A DNA stretch of 8,836 nt from Pseudomonas sp. (GTDB taxonomy: Bacteria; Pseudomonadota; Gammaproteobacteria; Pseudomonadales; Pseudomonadaceae), in assembly GCA_026398835.1 (NCBI GenBank), contig JAPLSD010000485.1, positions 1 through 8,836 of the forward strand. The letters are read 5' to 3'. The notes below the pieces were generated by a model. The model did no database searches, was not told the DNA's origin, and worked only from the letters and a program-made list of their open reading frames with translations. Below are positions 1 through 5,840 of this stretch, piece after piece (positions within the stretch are counted from its first letter, which is position 1; the number at the start of each line of letters is the position of its first letter). The position numbers and the translations under genes are program-made.

Positions 1-16
1 AAGTTCAGGGTGCGCG

Positions 17-45
17 ATTGTACGCAAGCGGCGAAGACGATGCAA
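17..45 (-). promoter_or_regulatory. Divergent sigma-70-type promoter leaving the window leftwards (probably rplU)
   Basis: Read on the minus strand there is TTGCAT (45-40), a 17-base spacer and TACAAT (22-17), which matches five of six positions of the -10 consensus. Transcription would start near position 10 and leave the window. In Pseudomonas and E. coli the ribosomal protein operon rplU-rpmA lies next to ispB, so rplU is the likely target. The target gene itself is not in the window, so that part is inference. Confidence 0.55.
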
Positions 46-63
46 GTGCCTGAGCATAGCGCC

Positions 64-92
64 TTGACACCTGCCGACCTGAGTCCTAGCAT
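64..92 (+). promoter_or_regulatory. Promoter of ispB
   Basis: A perfect -35 box TTGACA (64-69) is followed by a 17-base spacer and TAGCAT (87-92), four of six matches to the -10 consensus. The predicted start is near 99, giving a leader of about 25 bases. A GGAG ribosome binding site (109-112) lies 12 bases before the ATG at 125. No operator or attenuator is visible. Confidence 0.65.
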
Positions 93-124
93 GCCGCGCA
101 ACCCTTCTGGAGCACCTGTCGCTG

Positions 125-1093
125 ATGCAACCCCAAGCTTTTTACCGCACGGTGGCGGACGATTTTAGCGCCGTCGACGGCATCATCAAAAAACAGCTGA
201 CTTCCCGAGTGCCGCTGGTATCGAAAATCGGCGATTACATTACCTCGGCCGGCGGTAAACGCCTGCGTCCGTTATTAGTGTTGCTGTGTGGCAAGGCCCT
301 GGGTCGCGAAGGCGATGACATGCGCCTGCTCGCTGCGACCATCGAGTTCCTGCACACCGCCACCCTGCTGCACGACGACGTGGTCGACATGTCCGGCATG
401 CGCCGTGGCCGTTCGACTGCCAACGCCATGTGGGGCAACGCCCCGAGCGTGCTGGTCGGCGACTTCCTGTACTCGCGCTCCTTCGAGATGATGGTCGAAC
501 TGGGCTCGATGCCAGTGATGAAGATCCTTTCGCAAGCCACACGAATCATCGCTGAAGGCGAAGTGTTGCAGTTGTCGAAGGTTCGGGACGCCAGCACCAC
601 CGAAGAAATCTACATGGAAGTCATCCGCGGCAAAACCGCGATGCTCTTCGAGGCTTCGACCCACAGTGCTGCGGTCCTGGCCGGCGCCACACCTGAACAG
701 GCTGAGGCGCTGCGCACCTTTGGCGATCACCTGGGTGTAGCCTTCCAACTGGTCGATGACTTGCTGGATTATCGTGGCGACGCCGAAACCCTGGGCAAGA
801 ACGTCGGCGACGATCTAGCCGAAGGCAAGCCGACCCTGCCGCTGATCTACACCATGCGCGAAGGCACTCCGGAGCAAGCAGCGTTGGTGCGCCAGGCGAT
901 CCAGAAAGGCGGCATCGAAGACCTTGAAAGCATCCGCGCTGCTGTGGAAGCCTCCGGCTCGCTGGATTACACCGCGCAACTGGCCCGTGACTACGTGGCT
1001 CGTGCCATCACCTGCCTCGAAGCGCTACCCGCCAGCGAATACCGTGATGCGCTGGTGGAGTTGAGTGAGTTTGCGGTAGCACGTACGCACTGA
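125..1093 (+). CDS. ispB: Polyprenyl (octaprenyl/nonaprenyl) diphosphate synthase
   Basis: This trans-prenyltransferase adds isopentenyl diphosphate units to an allylic primer to make the long side chain of ubiquinone; it is cytosolic or loosely membrane-associated. The 322-residue product has about the length of E. coli IspB. The family signatures are present in order: GGKRLRP (43-49), the first Asp-rich motif DDVVD (84-88) with the following RRGR, the conserved K170-T171, and the second Asp-rich motif DDLLD (211-215) after FQ. These bind the two diphosphates through magnesium. The residues before the first DDxxD lack a bulky aromatic stop close to the motif (ATLLH), consistent with a long-chain product. 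Pseudomonads mainly make ubiquinone-9, so the true product is more likely nonaprenyl diphosphate than octaprenyl; this is family knowledge, not visible here. The gene is transcribed alone from its own promoter and is followed by a REP palindrome. Confidence 0.95.
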   Translation: MQPQAFYRTVADDFSAVDGIIKKQLTSRVPLVSKIGDYITSAGGKRLRPLLVLLCGKALGREGDDMRLLAATIEFLHTATLLHDDVVDMSGMRRGRSTANAMWGNAPSVLVGDFLYSRSFEMMVELGSMPVMKILSQATRIIAEGEVLQLSKVRDASTTEEIYMEVIRGKTAMLFEASTHSAAVLAGATPEQAEALRTFGDHLGVAFQLVDDLLDYRGDAETLGKNVGDDLAEGKPTLPLIYTMREGTPEQAALVRQAIQKGGIEDLESIRAAVEASGSLDYTAQLARDYVARAITCLEALPASEYRDALVELSEFAVARTH

Positions 1094-1114
1094 TTGCCCT
1101 ATGGAGCGAGCTTC

Positions 1115-1143
1115 TGTGGCGAGGGAGCTTGCTCTTCGCCACA
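1115..1143. repeat. REP-like palindrome after ispB
   Basis: TGTGGCGA (1115-1122) pairs perfectly with TCGCCACA (1136-1143), and GAGC/GCTC (1125-1128, 1131-1134) continue the palindrome. The same outer arms occur at 6333-6360, so this is a dispersed element. The motif resembles the REP sequences common between genes in P. fluorescens. It lies 22 bases after the ispB stop and could stop transcription or protect the 3' end, but no T-run follows it. Confidence 0.7.
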
Positions 1144-1205
1144 AGTACTGGCCCGCCTCTCAAGTCGGTTTTCACCTCAATCCCCTCCCCGATCGCAAAC
1201 CCCTA

Positions 1206-1243
1206 TATAATGCGTGCCTTTTAGCCAACCTGAACTCAAGGAG
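1206..1243 (+). promoter_or_regulatory. -10 box and ribosome binding site of the zinc-ribbon gene
   Basis: A perfect TATAAT lies at 1206-1211, but no good -35 box is present at 16-18 bases upstream, where the sequence is pyrimidine-rich. The ribosome binding site AAGGAG (1238-1243) sits five bases before GTG at 1249. It decides that this GTG is the start, rather than any ATG in another frame. Confidence 0.5.
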
Positions 1244-1248
1244 CTTTA

Positions 1249-1590
1249 GTGAGCACGTTGCCACCCTGCCCAAAATGCAATTCCGAATTCACCTATGAAG
1301 ACGGTGCTCAACTGATCTGTCCAGAATGTGCCCATGAGTGGTCCGCAAGCGGCGAAGCCGAGGCTGCGTCCGACGAATCAGTGAAAAAGGATTCGGTTGG
1401 CAATGTCCTGCAAGATGGCGACACCATCACCGTGATCAAAGACCTCAAGGTCAAAGGCACGTCGCTGGTGGTCAAGGTCGGCACCAAGGTCAAAAACATC
1501 CGCCTGTGCGATGGCGACCACGACATCGACTGCAAGATCGATGGCATCGGCCCGATGAAGCTCAAGTCCGAGTTCGTCAGAAAGGTCTGA
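1249..1590 (+). CDS. yjdM: YjdM/PhnA-family zinc-ribbon protein
   Basis: The 113-residue product matches the YjdM family (formerly PhnA, about 111 residues in E. coli). The N-terminal zinc ribbon has two knuckles, CPKC (7-10) and CPEC (24-27). A short acidic linker follows (about 33-45), then a small basic beta-rich C-terminal domain (about 48-113) that begins with the [10 protein letters not shown] segment and runs to the end. The old name came from a phosphonate cluster, but the family is not required for phosphonate breakdown and its function is unknown; it should not be read as phosphonoacetate hydrolase. The start codon is GTG, chosen because AAGGAG lies five bases upstream. The gene appears monocistronic, with its own -10 box and a hairpin after the stop. 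Confidence 0.88.
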   Translation: MSTLPPCPKCNSEFTYEDGAQLICPECAHEWSASGEAEAASDESVKKDSVGNVLQDGDTITVIKDLKVKGTSLVVKVGTKVKNIRLCDGDHDIDCKIDGIGPMKLKSEFVRKV

Positions 1591-1603
1591 ACCTGCTGCT
1601 TTT

Positions 1604-1628
1604 CCATCCCGTGCGTTGTGCGGGATGG
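1604..1628 (+). terminator. Hairpin after the zinc-ribbon gene, possible terminator
   Basis: CCATCCCG (1604-1611) and CGGGATGG (1621-1628) form a perfect 8-base-pair GC-rich stem with a 9-base loop, starting 14 bases after the stop codon. A C10 run follows instead of a T-run, so it is not a canonical intrinsic terminator on the plus strand. A second, weaker hairpin, AAAAGG (1680-1685) with CCTTTT (1691-1696), ends in four Ts and may help. Confidence 0.45.
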
Positions 1629-1630
1629 CG

Positions 1631-1674
1631 CCCCCCCCCCGTTTATCCCCCTGACAATCTCCATCTCCATCTCT
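1631..1674. repeat. C10 homopolymer and three-copy ATCTCC tandem repeat
   Basis: An uninterrupted run of ten C residues occupies 1631-1640. Shortly after it, a six-base unit is repeated as ATCTCC, ATCTCC, ATCTCT (1657-1674). Both lie in the 214-base gap between the zinc-ribbon gene and the small iron-type gene, about 105-175 bases upstream of the latter's start. No coding sequence crosses them. Confidence 0.75.
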
Positions 1675-1746
1675 ATAGCAAAAGGCCAGCCCTTTTGACC
1701 GATAGCAATTCCCTCACAGAAAAAAATAGAAACTGCCAATAGGTAC

Positions 1747-1776
1747 TTGCTATTAACTGAATAAGAATTATTCTCA
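1747..1776 (+). promoter_or_regulatory. Promoter overlapped by a Fur-box-like palindrome
   Basis: A plausible promoter is TTGCTA (1747-1752), a 16-base spacer and TATTCT (1769-1774). The -10 box lies inside the palindrome TAAGAATTATTCTCA (1762-1776). Compared on the opposite strand with the 7-1-7 Fur consensus TGATAATnATTATCA it matches 11 of 14 defined positions, and its core is the perfect GAAT-T-ATTC inverted repeat. Iron-loaded Fur bound there would block RNA polymerase. The position and match make Fur control likely; it is an inference from sequence. Confidence 0.65.
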
Positions 1777-1804
1777 TTGAAACCTTTCAAAGGAGATGAG
1801 AACC

Positions 1805-2095
1805 ATGACTTATTTGATTGATGCCTGGCTGGACCGTCCACACCCTTACCTCAGGATCCTGCATCGGGAAACCGGTGAAGTCTGTGCGGTACTGGAAGAA
1901 GAAGCATTGCATGAGCTGCAGGATCAGGGCGACCTGGACGTCAATGGCCTGAGCTCCAGCGAACCCGTGGTGCTCAAGGAGCTGGTGCGCAACCTGTTTT
2001 TGTTCTGCTACGCCCGGGCGTTGCGCCCAGTGGGGGATCTGAATACTGTAGGAGCCAAACTTGCTCGCGATGGCATCACACGGTTTCATAGTTAA
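1805..2095 (+). CDS. Small conserved protein of the PA4570 type, probably iron-regulated
   Basis: The 96-residue product begins MTYLIDAWLDRPHPYLRIL and resembles, from memory, the P. aeruginosa hypothetical protein PA4570. No enzymatic motif, signal peptide or membrane segment is seen; it is an acidic, probably cytosolic protein with helices around 32-40 and 54-72. The start is ATG 1805, nine bases after AAAGGAG (1789-1795). The in-frame ATG at 1796 touches the ribosome binding site and is unlikely. The upstream promoter carries a Fur-box-like palindrome, so expression should rise in iron starvation. Residues 82-96 and the stop codon are encoded inside the REPIN at 2047-2134, so the last 15 residues are probably not ancestral and the conserved protein would end near residue 80. 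Function is unknown. Confidence 0.8.
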   Translation: MTYLIDAWLDRPHPYLRILHRETGEVCAVLEEEALHELQDQGDLDVNGLSSSEPVVLKELVRNLFLFCYARALRPVGDLNTVGAKLARDGITRFHS

Positions 2096-2134
2096 ACCGA
2101 GTCGTGCGCATCGCGAGCAAGCTCGGCTCCTACA
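2047..2134. repeat. REPIN (two inverted REP sequences) between convergent genes
   Basis: The left arm, 2047-2072, starts TGTAGGAGCC and ends CTTGCTCGCGATG. The right arm, 2109-2134, is its reverse complement with 24 of 26 positions matching; the two differences are at 2057 and 2059. Between them CGGTTT (2081-2086) and AAACCG (2094-2099) form a second stem around a 7-base loop. This is the layout of a REPIN, a REP doublet mobilised in trans by RAYT transposases in P. fluorescens. It overlaps the 3' end of the small gene and ends 14 bases before the fklB stop, so it may act as a two-way transcription barrier. Confidence 0.85.
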
Positions 2135-2148
2135 CAGAGGTGCGGGTC

Positions 2149-2766
2149 TTACAGAACGTCGAGCAGTTCGACGTCGAATACCAGTACGCTGTGCGGCGGA
2201 ATGCTACCAACACCTTGCGCGCCGTAAGCCAGTTCGCTCGGCACGTACAGACGCCATTTGCTACCGGCGTTCATCAGTTGCAGGGCTTCGGTCCAGCCAG
2301 CGATCACGCCACCCACCGGGAATTCTGCAGGCTGACCACGATCATAGGAACTGTCGAACACAGTGCCGTCGATCAGAGTGCCGTGGTAGTGAGTACGCAC
2401 GCTGTCTTCGCGCGATGGCTTGGCGCCAACACCTGCAGTCAGTACTTCGAACTGCAGGCCGGAAGCCAGAGTGGTGATGCCGTCACGCTTGGCGTTTTCA
2501 GCCAGGAATTGCAGACCAGCGCCAGCAGCCGCTTCAGCCTTGGCAGCCGCTTCGGCTTGCATGATTTCACGGATAACCTTGAAGCTGGCGGACATTTCTT
2601 CCTGACCAACACGGCTTTCCTTGTCGGCGAAGGCATCGGTCAGACCTGCCAGGATCGCGTCAAGGCTAACGCCTGGTGGCGGGTTGTCACGCAGTTGGTC
2701 GCCCAGCTGACGGCCAATACCGTAGCTGACGCGGGTTTCGTCGGTGGACAGATTTACTTCAGACAT
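2149..2766 (-). CDS. fklB: FKBP-type peptidyl-prolyl cis-trans isomerase FklB
   Basis: This 205-residue protein accelerates cis-trans isomerisation of X-Pro bonds during folding and matches the length of E. coli FklB (206). The N-terminal helical part (about 1-95) includes the dimerisation segment and an Ala-rich helix (70-84). The C-terminal FKBP domain (about 100-205) has the usual elements: V-H-Y-type strand VRTHYHGTL (123-131), DGTVFDSSYDRGQPAEFPV (133-151), VIAGWTEAL (154-162), and GS-IPPHSVLVFDVELL at the end. No signal peptide is seen, so it should be cytoplasmic, unlike FkpA. The reading frame stays open further upstream, but ATG 2766 is chosen because GGAG (2777-2774) lies seven bases before it and the protein then begins as family members do. 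It is transcribed from its own upstream region and converges on the small iron-type gene across the REPIN. Confidence 0.94.
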   Translation of the reverse strand: MSEVNLSTDETRVSYGIGRQLGDQLRDNPPPGVSLDAILAGLTDAFADKESRVGQEEMSASFKVIREIMQAEAAAKAEAAAGAGLQFLAENAKRDGITTLASGLQFEVLTAGVGAKPSREDSVRTHYHGTLIDGTVFDSSYDRGQPAEFPVGGVIAGWTEALQLMNAGSKWRLYVPSELAYGAQGVGSIPPHSVLVFDVELLDVL

Positions 2767-2820
2767 AACACTGCTCCGCTGTGCGGACGGCTCGGGAAAT
2801 TGCCGTGCGTGCACAGCGCA

Positions 2821-2860
2821 TTCCGGGGCGCCCGGAACCAAAAGGGCGAGCAGACTAGCA
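2821..2860 (-). promoter_or_regulatory. Extended -10 promoter and leader hairpin of fklB
   Basis: On the minus strand TGC precedes TAGTCT (2857-2852), forming an extended -10 box with no clear -35 box. Downstream of it, inside the predicted leader, TTCCGGG (2821-2827) and CCCGGAA (2831-2837) make a perfect 7-base-pair stem with a 3-base loop. No T-run follows in the minus direction, so it looks like a structured leader rather than a terminator. Confidence 0.4.
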
Positions 2861-2897
2861 CACAAGTCGAGGCCGTGATGAGCGTGCGTCCGACCTG

Positions 2898-3200
2898 TCA
2901 GGTATAACGGAAAGCGATCGGCACCCGCGAGCTTTCCTCGGCGCCGCCTGCCATCCCGCACATTTCATCGTCAACCGGGGTTTGGATCAGGTTCATCGGT
3001 AGCTTCGGAAACGCGTGCAGCACCTCGCGAGCATGCTCCACAGAACGCACATGCATCATCTGGCCATGAGTGTCGCTCAACGGATAAGCCGCACCGTGCA
3101 TCCGTGCCTCGATCAGGTAAATACCGCCTTCAAGAGAGATCAGGTTCAGCTCGTCGACCTTCCCGGCGATGGCATAAGCATTCAACTCTTGCAGATTCAT
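2898..3200 (-). CDS. DUF6482 family protein
   Basis: The 100-residue product matches the small pseudomonad family DUF6482. The recognisable part is the N-terminal half: a short helix (1-17), then VDELNLISLEGGIYLIEAR (15-33), and a further conserved strand around HGQMMHVRSVEHAREVL (45-61). It has no signal peptide, membrane segment or cofactor motif, and its function is unknown. The start ATG at 3200 follows a GAGGTG ribosome binding site (3211-3206) by five bases. It lies between fklB, 131 bases downstream, and yqhA, 133 bases upstream. A strong terminator separates it from yqhA, so it is probably its own transcription unit and may read through into fklB. Confidence 0.85.
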   Translation of the reverse strand: MNLQELNAYAIAGKVDELNLISLEGGIYLIEARMHGAAYPLSDTHGQMMHVRSVEHAREVLHAFPKLPMNLIQTPVDDEMCGMAGGAEESSRVPIAFRYT

Positions 3201-3238
3201 GAGCGCACCTCACGCAATTCAAACCCAAGACAGTTACA

Positions 3239-3267
3239 GGCATATGCCTCGCCGTGAAAAAGCACAA
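3239..3267 (-). promoter_or_regulatory. Possible promoter of the DUF6482 gene
   Basis: On the minus strand TTGTGC (3267-3262), a 17-base spacer and TATGCC (3244-3239) give a weak sigma-70-type promoter just after the yqhA terminator. The -10 lies in the perfect palindrome GGCATATGCC (3239-3248), which could be an operator or chance. The spacing to the ATG is suitable, but the -10 match is poor. Confidence 0.3.
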
Positions 3268-3279
3268 GCCAGAAACGCC

Positions 3280-3311
3280 GCCGCCCGTCCGTTTCACAAC
3301 GGCCGGGCGGC
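3280..3311 (-). terminator. Intrinsic terminator of yqhA
   Basis: GCCGCCCG (3280-3287) pairs with CGGGCGGC (3304-3311). After a single mismatch CCGTT (3289-3293) pairs with AACGG (3298-3302) around a TCAC loop. The result is a 13-base-pair, very GC-rich hairpin. On the minus strand it is followed directly by GTTTCT, a short T-rich tail. It begins 23 bases after the yqhA stop codon. Confidence 0.75.
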
Positions 3312-3333
3312 TCGGTACAGCGGTCCTGAGCAA

Positions 3334-3822
3334 TCAGTGCTTGGTCAGCTTGTCCAGGTAACCCATGGCAAAAGCCGAGATCACGAAGGTCATGTGAATG
3401 ATCACATACCACTTCAGGTGCTCAGGATCGACGTTCTTCGCATCCATGAATATGCGCAGCAGGTGAATGGAAGAAATCGCCACGATCGAGGCGGCCACCT
3501 TCATTTTCAATGAAGAGGAGTCCATCGTGCCCAGCCAGTTGAGCTTTTCCTTGTCTTCATCGATGTCCAGCTGGGAGACGAAGTTCTCGTAACCGGAAAT
3601 CATCACCATCACCAGCAAGCCACCCACCAGCGCCATGTCGATCAACGACAGCAACACCAGAATCAGGTCCGACTCGACCATCGAGAAAACGTTGGGGATA
3701 ACGTGAAAGACTTCCTGGAAAAATTTCAGGGCCAGGGCAAGCAGGCCAAGGGACAGGCCAAAGTAGATCGGCGCCAGCAGCCAGCGCGAGGCGTACATCG
3801 CATTTTCGATAAAGCGTTCCAT
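3334..3822 (-). CDS. yqhA: UPF0114 / YqhA-family inner membrane protein
   Basis: The 162-residue product matches the UPF0114 (TIGR00645) family in length and sequence; E. coli YqhA has 164 residues. Four hydrophobic segments are visible at about 13-33, 52-76, 107-126 and 136-156, so it should span the inner membrane four times. The polar loop between the second and third segments (78-106) is acidic then Ser/Lys-rich. The N-terminus [14 protein letters not shown] and the GYENFVSQL segment (77-85) are typical of the family. No catalytic motif is known and the physiological role is not established. The gene has its own promoter in the divergent region shared with the lipoprotein gene and a strong terminator after its stop. 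The ribosome binding site is weak (a GTGAGA-type sequence). Confidence 0.92.
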   Translation of the reverse strand: MERFIENAMYASRWLLAPIYFGLSLGLLALALKFFQEVFHVIPNVFSMVESDLILVLLSLIDMALVGGLLVMVMISGYENFVSQLDIDEDKEKLNWLGTMDSSSLKMKVAASIVAISSIHLLRIFMDAKNVDPEHLKWYVIIHMTFVISAFAMGYLDKLTKH

Positions 3823-3854
3823 TAAATCTCACATCAGGTCTGAAAACGGCGGCG

Positions 3855-3883
3855 AGTATATCAGCCGACCAAAAACCCATAAA
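3855..3883 (-). promoter_or_regulatory. Promoter of yqhA
   Basis: On the minus strand TTTATG (3883-3878), a 17-base spacer and TATACT (3860-3855), five of six matches to the -10 consensus, are well placed about 33 bases before the ATG at 3822. It is part of the 161-base divergent region shared with the lipoprotein gene. Confidence 0.55.
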
Positions 3884-3927
3884 CCGCAGAGAAATCCATG
3901 ACATGCGCGTCTGAGAAAGGGTTTTTC

Positions 3928-3936
3928 TGCTAGTGT
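3928..3936 (+). promoter_or_regulatory. Extended -10 promoter of the lipoprotein gene
   Basis: TGC followed by TAGTGT (3931-3936) forms an extended -10 element; no clear -35 box lies 17 bases upstream. It is preceded by a T5 run. The predicted leader is about 40 bases, ending in the ribosome binding site AGGAAG (3970-3975), eight bases before ATG 3984. Confidence 0.4.
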
Positions 3937-3983
3937 CCAAAGCACTCACGCAGCTCACTGACGTCGGACAGGAAGACTGAAAA

Positions 3984-5816
3984 ATGGATGTGCGATTCTC
4001 TTTAACCAGTGTCGGTCTGTGCATCGCGCTACTGATCAGCAGCGGCTGCTCGCCCAGTGATGAGAAGCGCCAGACCAGTCTCGAAGACAAGGCTGCGCAG
4101 TTCGAAAAATCGCTGGACGCTATCCAGGACCCGAAGCTCAAGGACGCCGTGGCCAATCTCGGCGGCTCTTTGCTGCTGCTGGAGCGTGCCCAACTCAAGC
4201 TCAAGAGCAAGCCTGTCGAAACCGAATATGGCGATGATGCCATGGCCTTGCTCAAGCACTATCCAAGCCCGCAAGCCTTGGTCGATACCTACATCAATGG
4301 CCTGTTCGTGCTGCGCAAGTCGTCCAGTTCCGACTACCTGACCGACCTGCAACCAGTGTTCCCTTTCAACTTCAGCATGCCAGCAGAGTTTCCATTTCCT
4401 CATGGCCTGGAATGGCAGTCGGTAACGTTGAGTAACAAAAAGGTCGTTCCCTTTCAGCCCGAATGGTCGGAAACCGATCCCGGCATTCAGTTGAGTCCTT
4501 CGAGCTCCAACCTCAGCAATCCCGATGATCTGACGGTGACCTATCCCTTCATCGAAGGGCTGGCAGTCGACAACAAAAATCAGCCTCAACCGCTGGCACT
4601 GCAGGGCAAGGTGGAAGTCATCGCGCCGCGCAAAGTATTCACCTTCGACCTGACCAAACAGGACGTGGGTAAAAAACGTACGGATGAAAACATCACCATC
4701 ACGCTATTGAGCCTCGAAAAGAACTACGCGGAAATCGAACTGAGCAACAGCGCGCCGTTGGCGCCTGAAGTCGGTGAAACCCCGCTCAATCCGCTGATTG
4801 TTCAAGCCAGTGACACGACAGGGCAATTCCTCACGCGCTCGGGCTCGATCAACGAGAACGCCGAACAAATCGCGTTCTATGAAAAACAATTGGCCGAGAT
4901 GCAAAAACAAAAGGCCTGGAGCGAGACCTTCGAGAAACAACTTGAGGACGAGCAGAAGACTTTTGAGCGCCAGCAGACCAGCCATTACACCAAGGTGTAT
5001 TTCAACGGCGCGATCGAGCACCTGGAAGTCAGCGTGCTCGACTTCTCGGCCGTCACGGTCACTCGCAAGGATCTGGAGCTGCCGGTGCGTCGGTTCGACA
5101 GAAACACCACCGAGAAAGCCATTCAGAGCCTGTCATTGCCCGTGGTGGTGTATGACGATTCAGCGGCGACTTATCTGAAGGATGCAACCCTCGACGTGGA
5201 CAAGCTGAAAAAGAGCATCACCATCAGCCAATCCGTCGAAGATGCCAGCGCCGCGCGCATTGAGTTCGGTCATCCGAAAACCTTCAATGATGAACTGCTG
5301 GGTTCCTCTTTCAATGCCGGCGACACGCCCGTGACCTTCTTCACTCAAGACGAAAACGGCAAACGCGATGGTCCCATAGAGCTGCCATCCGAAGCCTTCC
5401 GGATCGATCCGCTGCACGCCACCATCACCTATGACCTGAATCTGTTTCCAGAAACCCCGGCCTACGCCATCGGTTCGGTGCCGTTATTTCTCGCCAGCAT
5501 CGAAAAAAACACTGTCGACGTTCGCCATCTACCTAAAGGTCTGGAGTTCAAGGGTAATGCTCTGATTGTCGACCAAAAGCTGTTCCCGTCGCAGGACTGG
5601 CGCTTTTATGCCAAAGACGACAGCGGCAATTACTTGAAAGAGATTCTTGCGGTCAGTCATAGCGCAACCACAGACGGGCCGGCGTTATTGGAGGTGCATT
5701 ACTTCTACGGCCAGCCAACTCATCTGGAAACTTACCAACGCACCGAACTGAACACCGTCGAATATGGCTTCGAGGTCAAACTCGACAAGGCGGAACCAGA
5801 AAACCCAGTCGAATAG
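3984..5816 (+). CDS. Large predicted lipoprotein of unknown function
   Basis: I do not recognise this 610-residue protein. It starts with a short n-region (MDVRFS), a hydrophobic stretch (7-18) and a lipobox ending ISSGC, giving a lipidated Cys22. Ser23 follows instead of Asp, so by the Lol +2 rule it should go to the outer membrane. Residues about 30-80 are helical. From about 110 to 280 the chain looks beta-rich and Pro/Ser-rich. Residues about 290-330 form a strongly charged Gln/Glu/Lys coiled coil (QIAFYEKQLAEMQKQK and onwards). The rest (about 335-600) again looks beta-rich. No hydrolase, peptidoglycan-binding or transporter motif is seen. The start follows AGGAAG by eight bases and the stop is TAG. 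It faces yqhA divergently and converges on the small gene at 5841. By eye its codon use is less GC-rich than ispB or the protease gene, which may mark it as an accessory gene. Confidence 0.85.
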   Translation: MDVRFSLTSVGLCIALLISSGCSPSDEKRQTSLEDKAAQFEKSLDAIQDPKLKDAVANLGGSLLLLERAQLKLKSKPVETEYGDDAMALLKHYPSPQALVDTYINGLFVLRKSSSSDYLTDLQPVFPFNFSMPAEFPFPHGLEWQSVTLSNKKVVPFQPEWSETDPGIQLSPSSSNLSNPDDLTVTYPFIEGLAVDNKNQPQPLALQGKVEVIAPRKVFTFDLTKQDVGKKRTDENITITLLSLEKNYAEIELSNSAPLAPEVGETPLNPLIVQASDTTGQFLTRSGSINENAEQIAFYEKQLAEMQKQKAWSETFEKQLEDEQKTFERQQTSHYTKVYFNGAIEHLEVSVLDFSAVTVTRKDLELPVRRFDRNTTEKAIQSLSLPVVVYDDSAATYLKDATLDVDKLKKSITISQSVEDASAARIEFGHPKTFNDELLGSSFNAGDTPVTFFTQDENGKRDGPIELPSEAFRIDPLHATITYDLNLFPETPAYAIGSVPLFLASIEKNTVDVRHLPKGLEFKGNALIVDQKLFPSQDWRFYAKDDSGNYLKEILAVSHSATTDGPALLEVHYFYGQPTHLETYQRTELNTVEYGFEVKLDKAEPENPVE

Positions 5817-5840
5817 CGATCTTAAGTGTTCAGAATGCCA

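Noticed and set aside
1101..1298. 65-residue plus-strand open frame
   Set aside because: It is made of the REP palindrome and promoter region and overlaps the GTG start of the zinc-ribbon gene in another frame.
1657..1674. Possible CRISPR-like array
   Set aside because: It is only three copies of a six-base unit with no spacers; no repeat-spacer structure exists anywhere in the window.
1796..1804. Earlier ATG for the small iron-type gene
   Set aside because: It abuts the AAAGGAG sequence with no spacing, whereas the in-frame ATG at 1805 has nine bases.
1308..1841. 177-residue minus-strand open frame
   Set aside because: It is antisense to the zinc-ribbon gene and crosses its hairpin, the C10 run and the Fur-type promoter, which would not be expected of a real gene.
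2104..2907. 267-residue plus-strand open frame
   Set aside because: It is antisense to fklB across the whole FKBP domain, starts inside the REPIN and has no ribosome binding site or recognisable family. The FKBP reading on the other strand is unambiguous.
2767..2961. N-terminal extension of FklB to 270 residues
   Set aside because: The extension overlaps the end of the DUF6482 gene, contains the proposed fklB promoter and hairpin, and would lengthen a family that is normally about 205 residues. ATG 2766 has a good ribosome binding site.
3557..4255. 232-residue minus-strand open frame across the yqhA/lipoprotein divergent region
   Set aside because: It overlaps yqhA in another frame, crosses both divergent promoters and runs antisense to the lipoprotein signal sequence.
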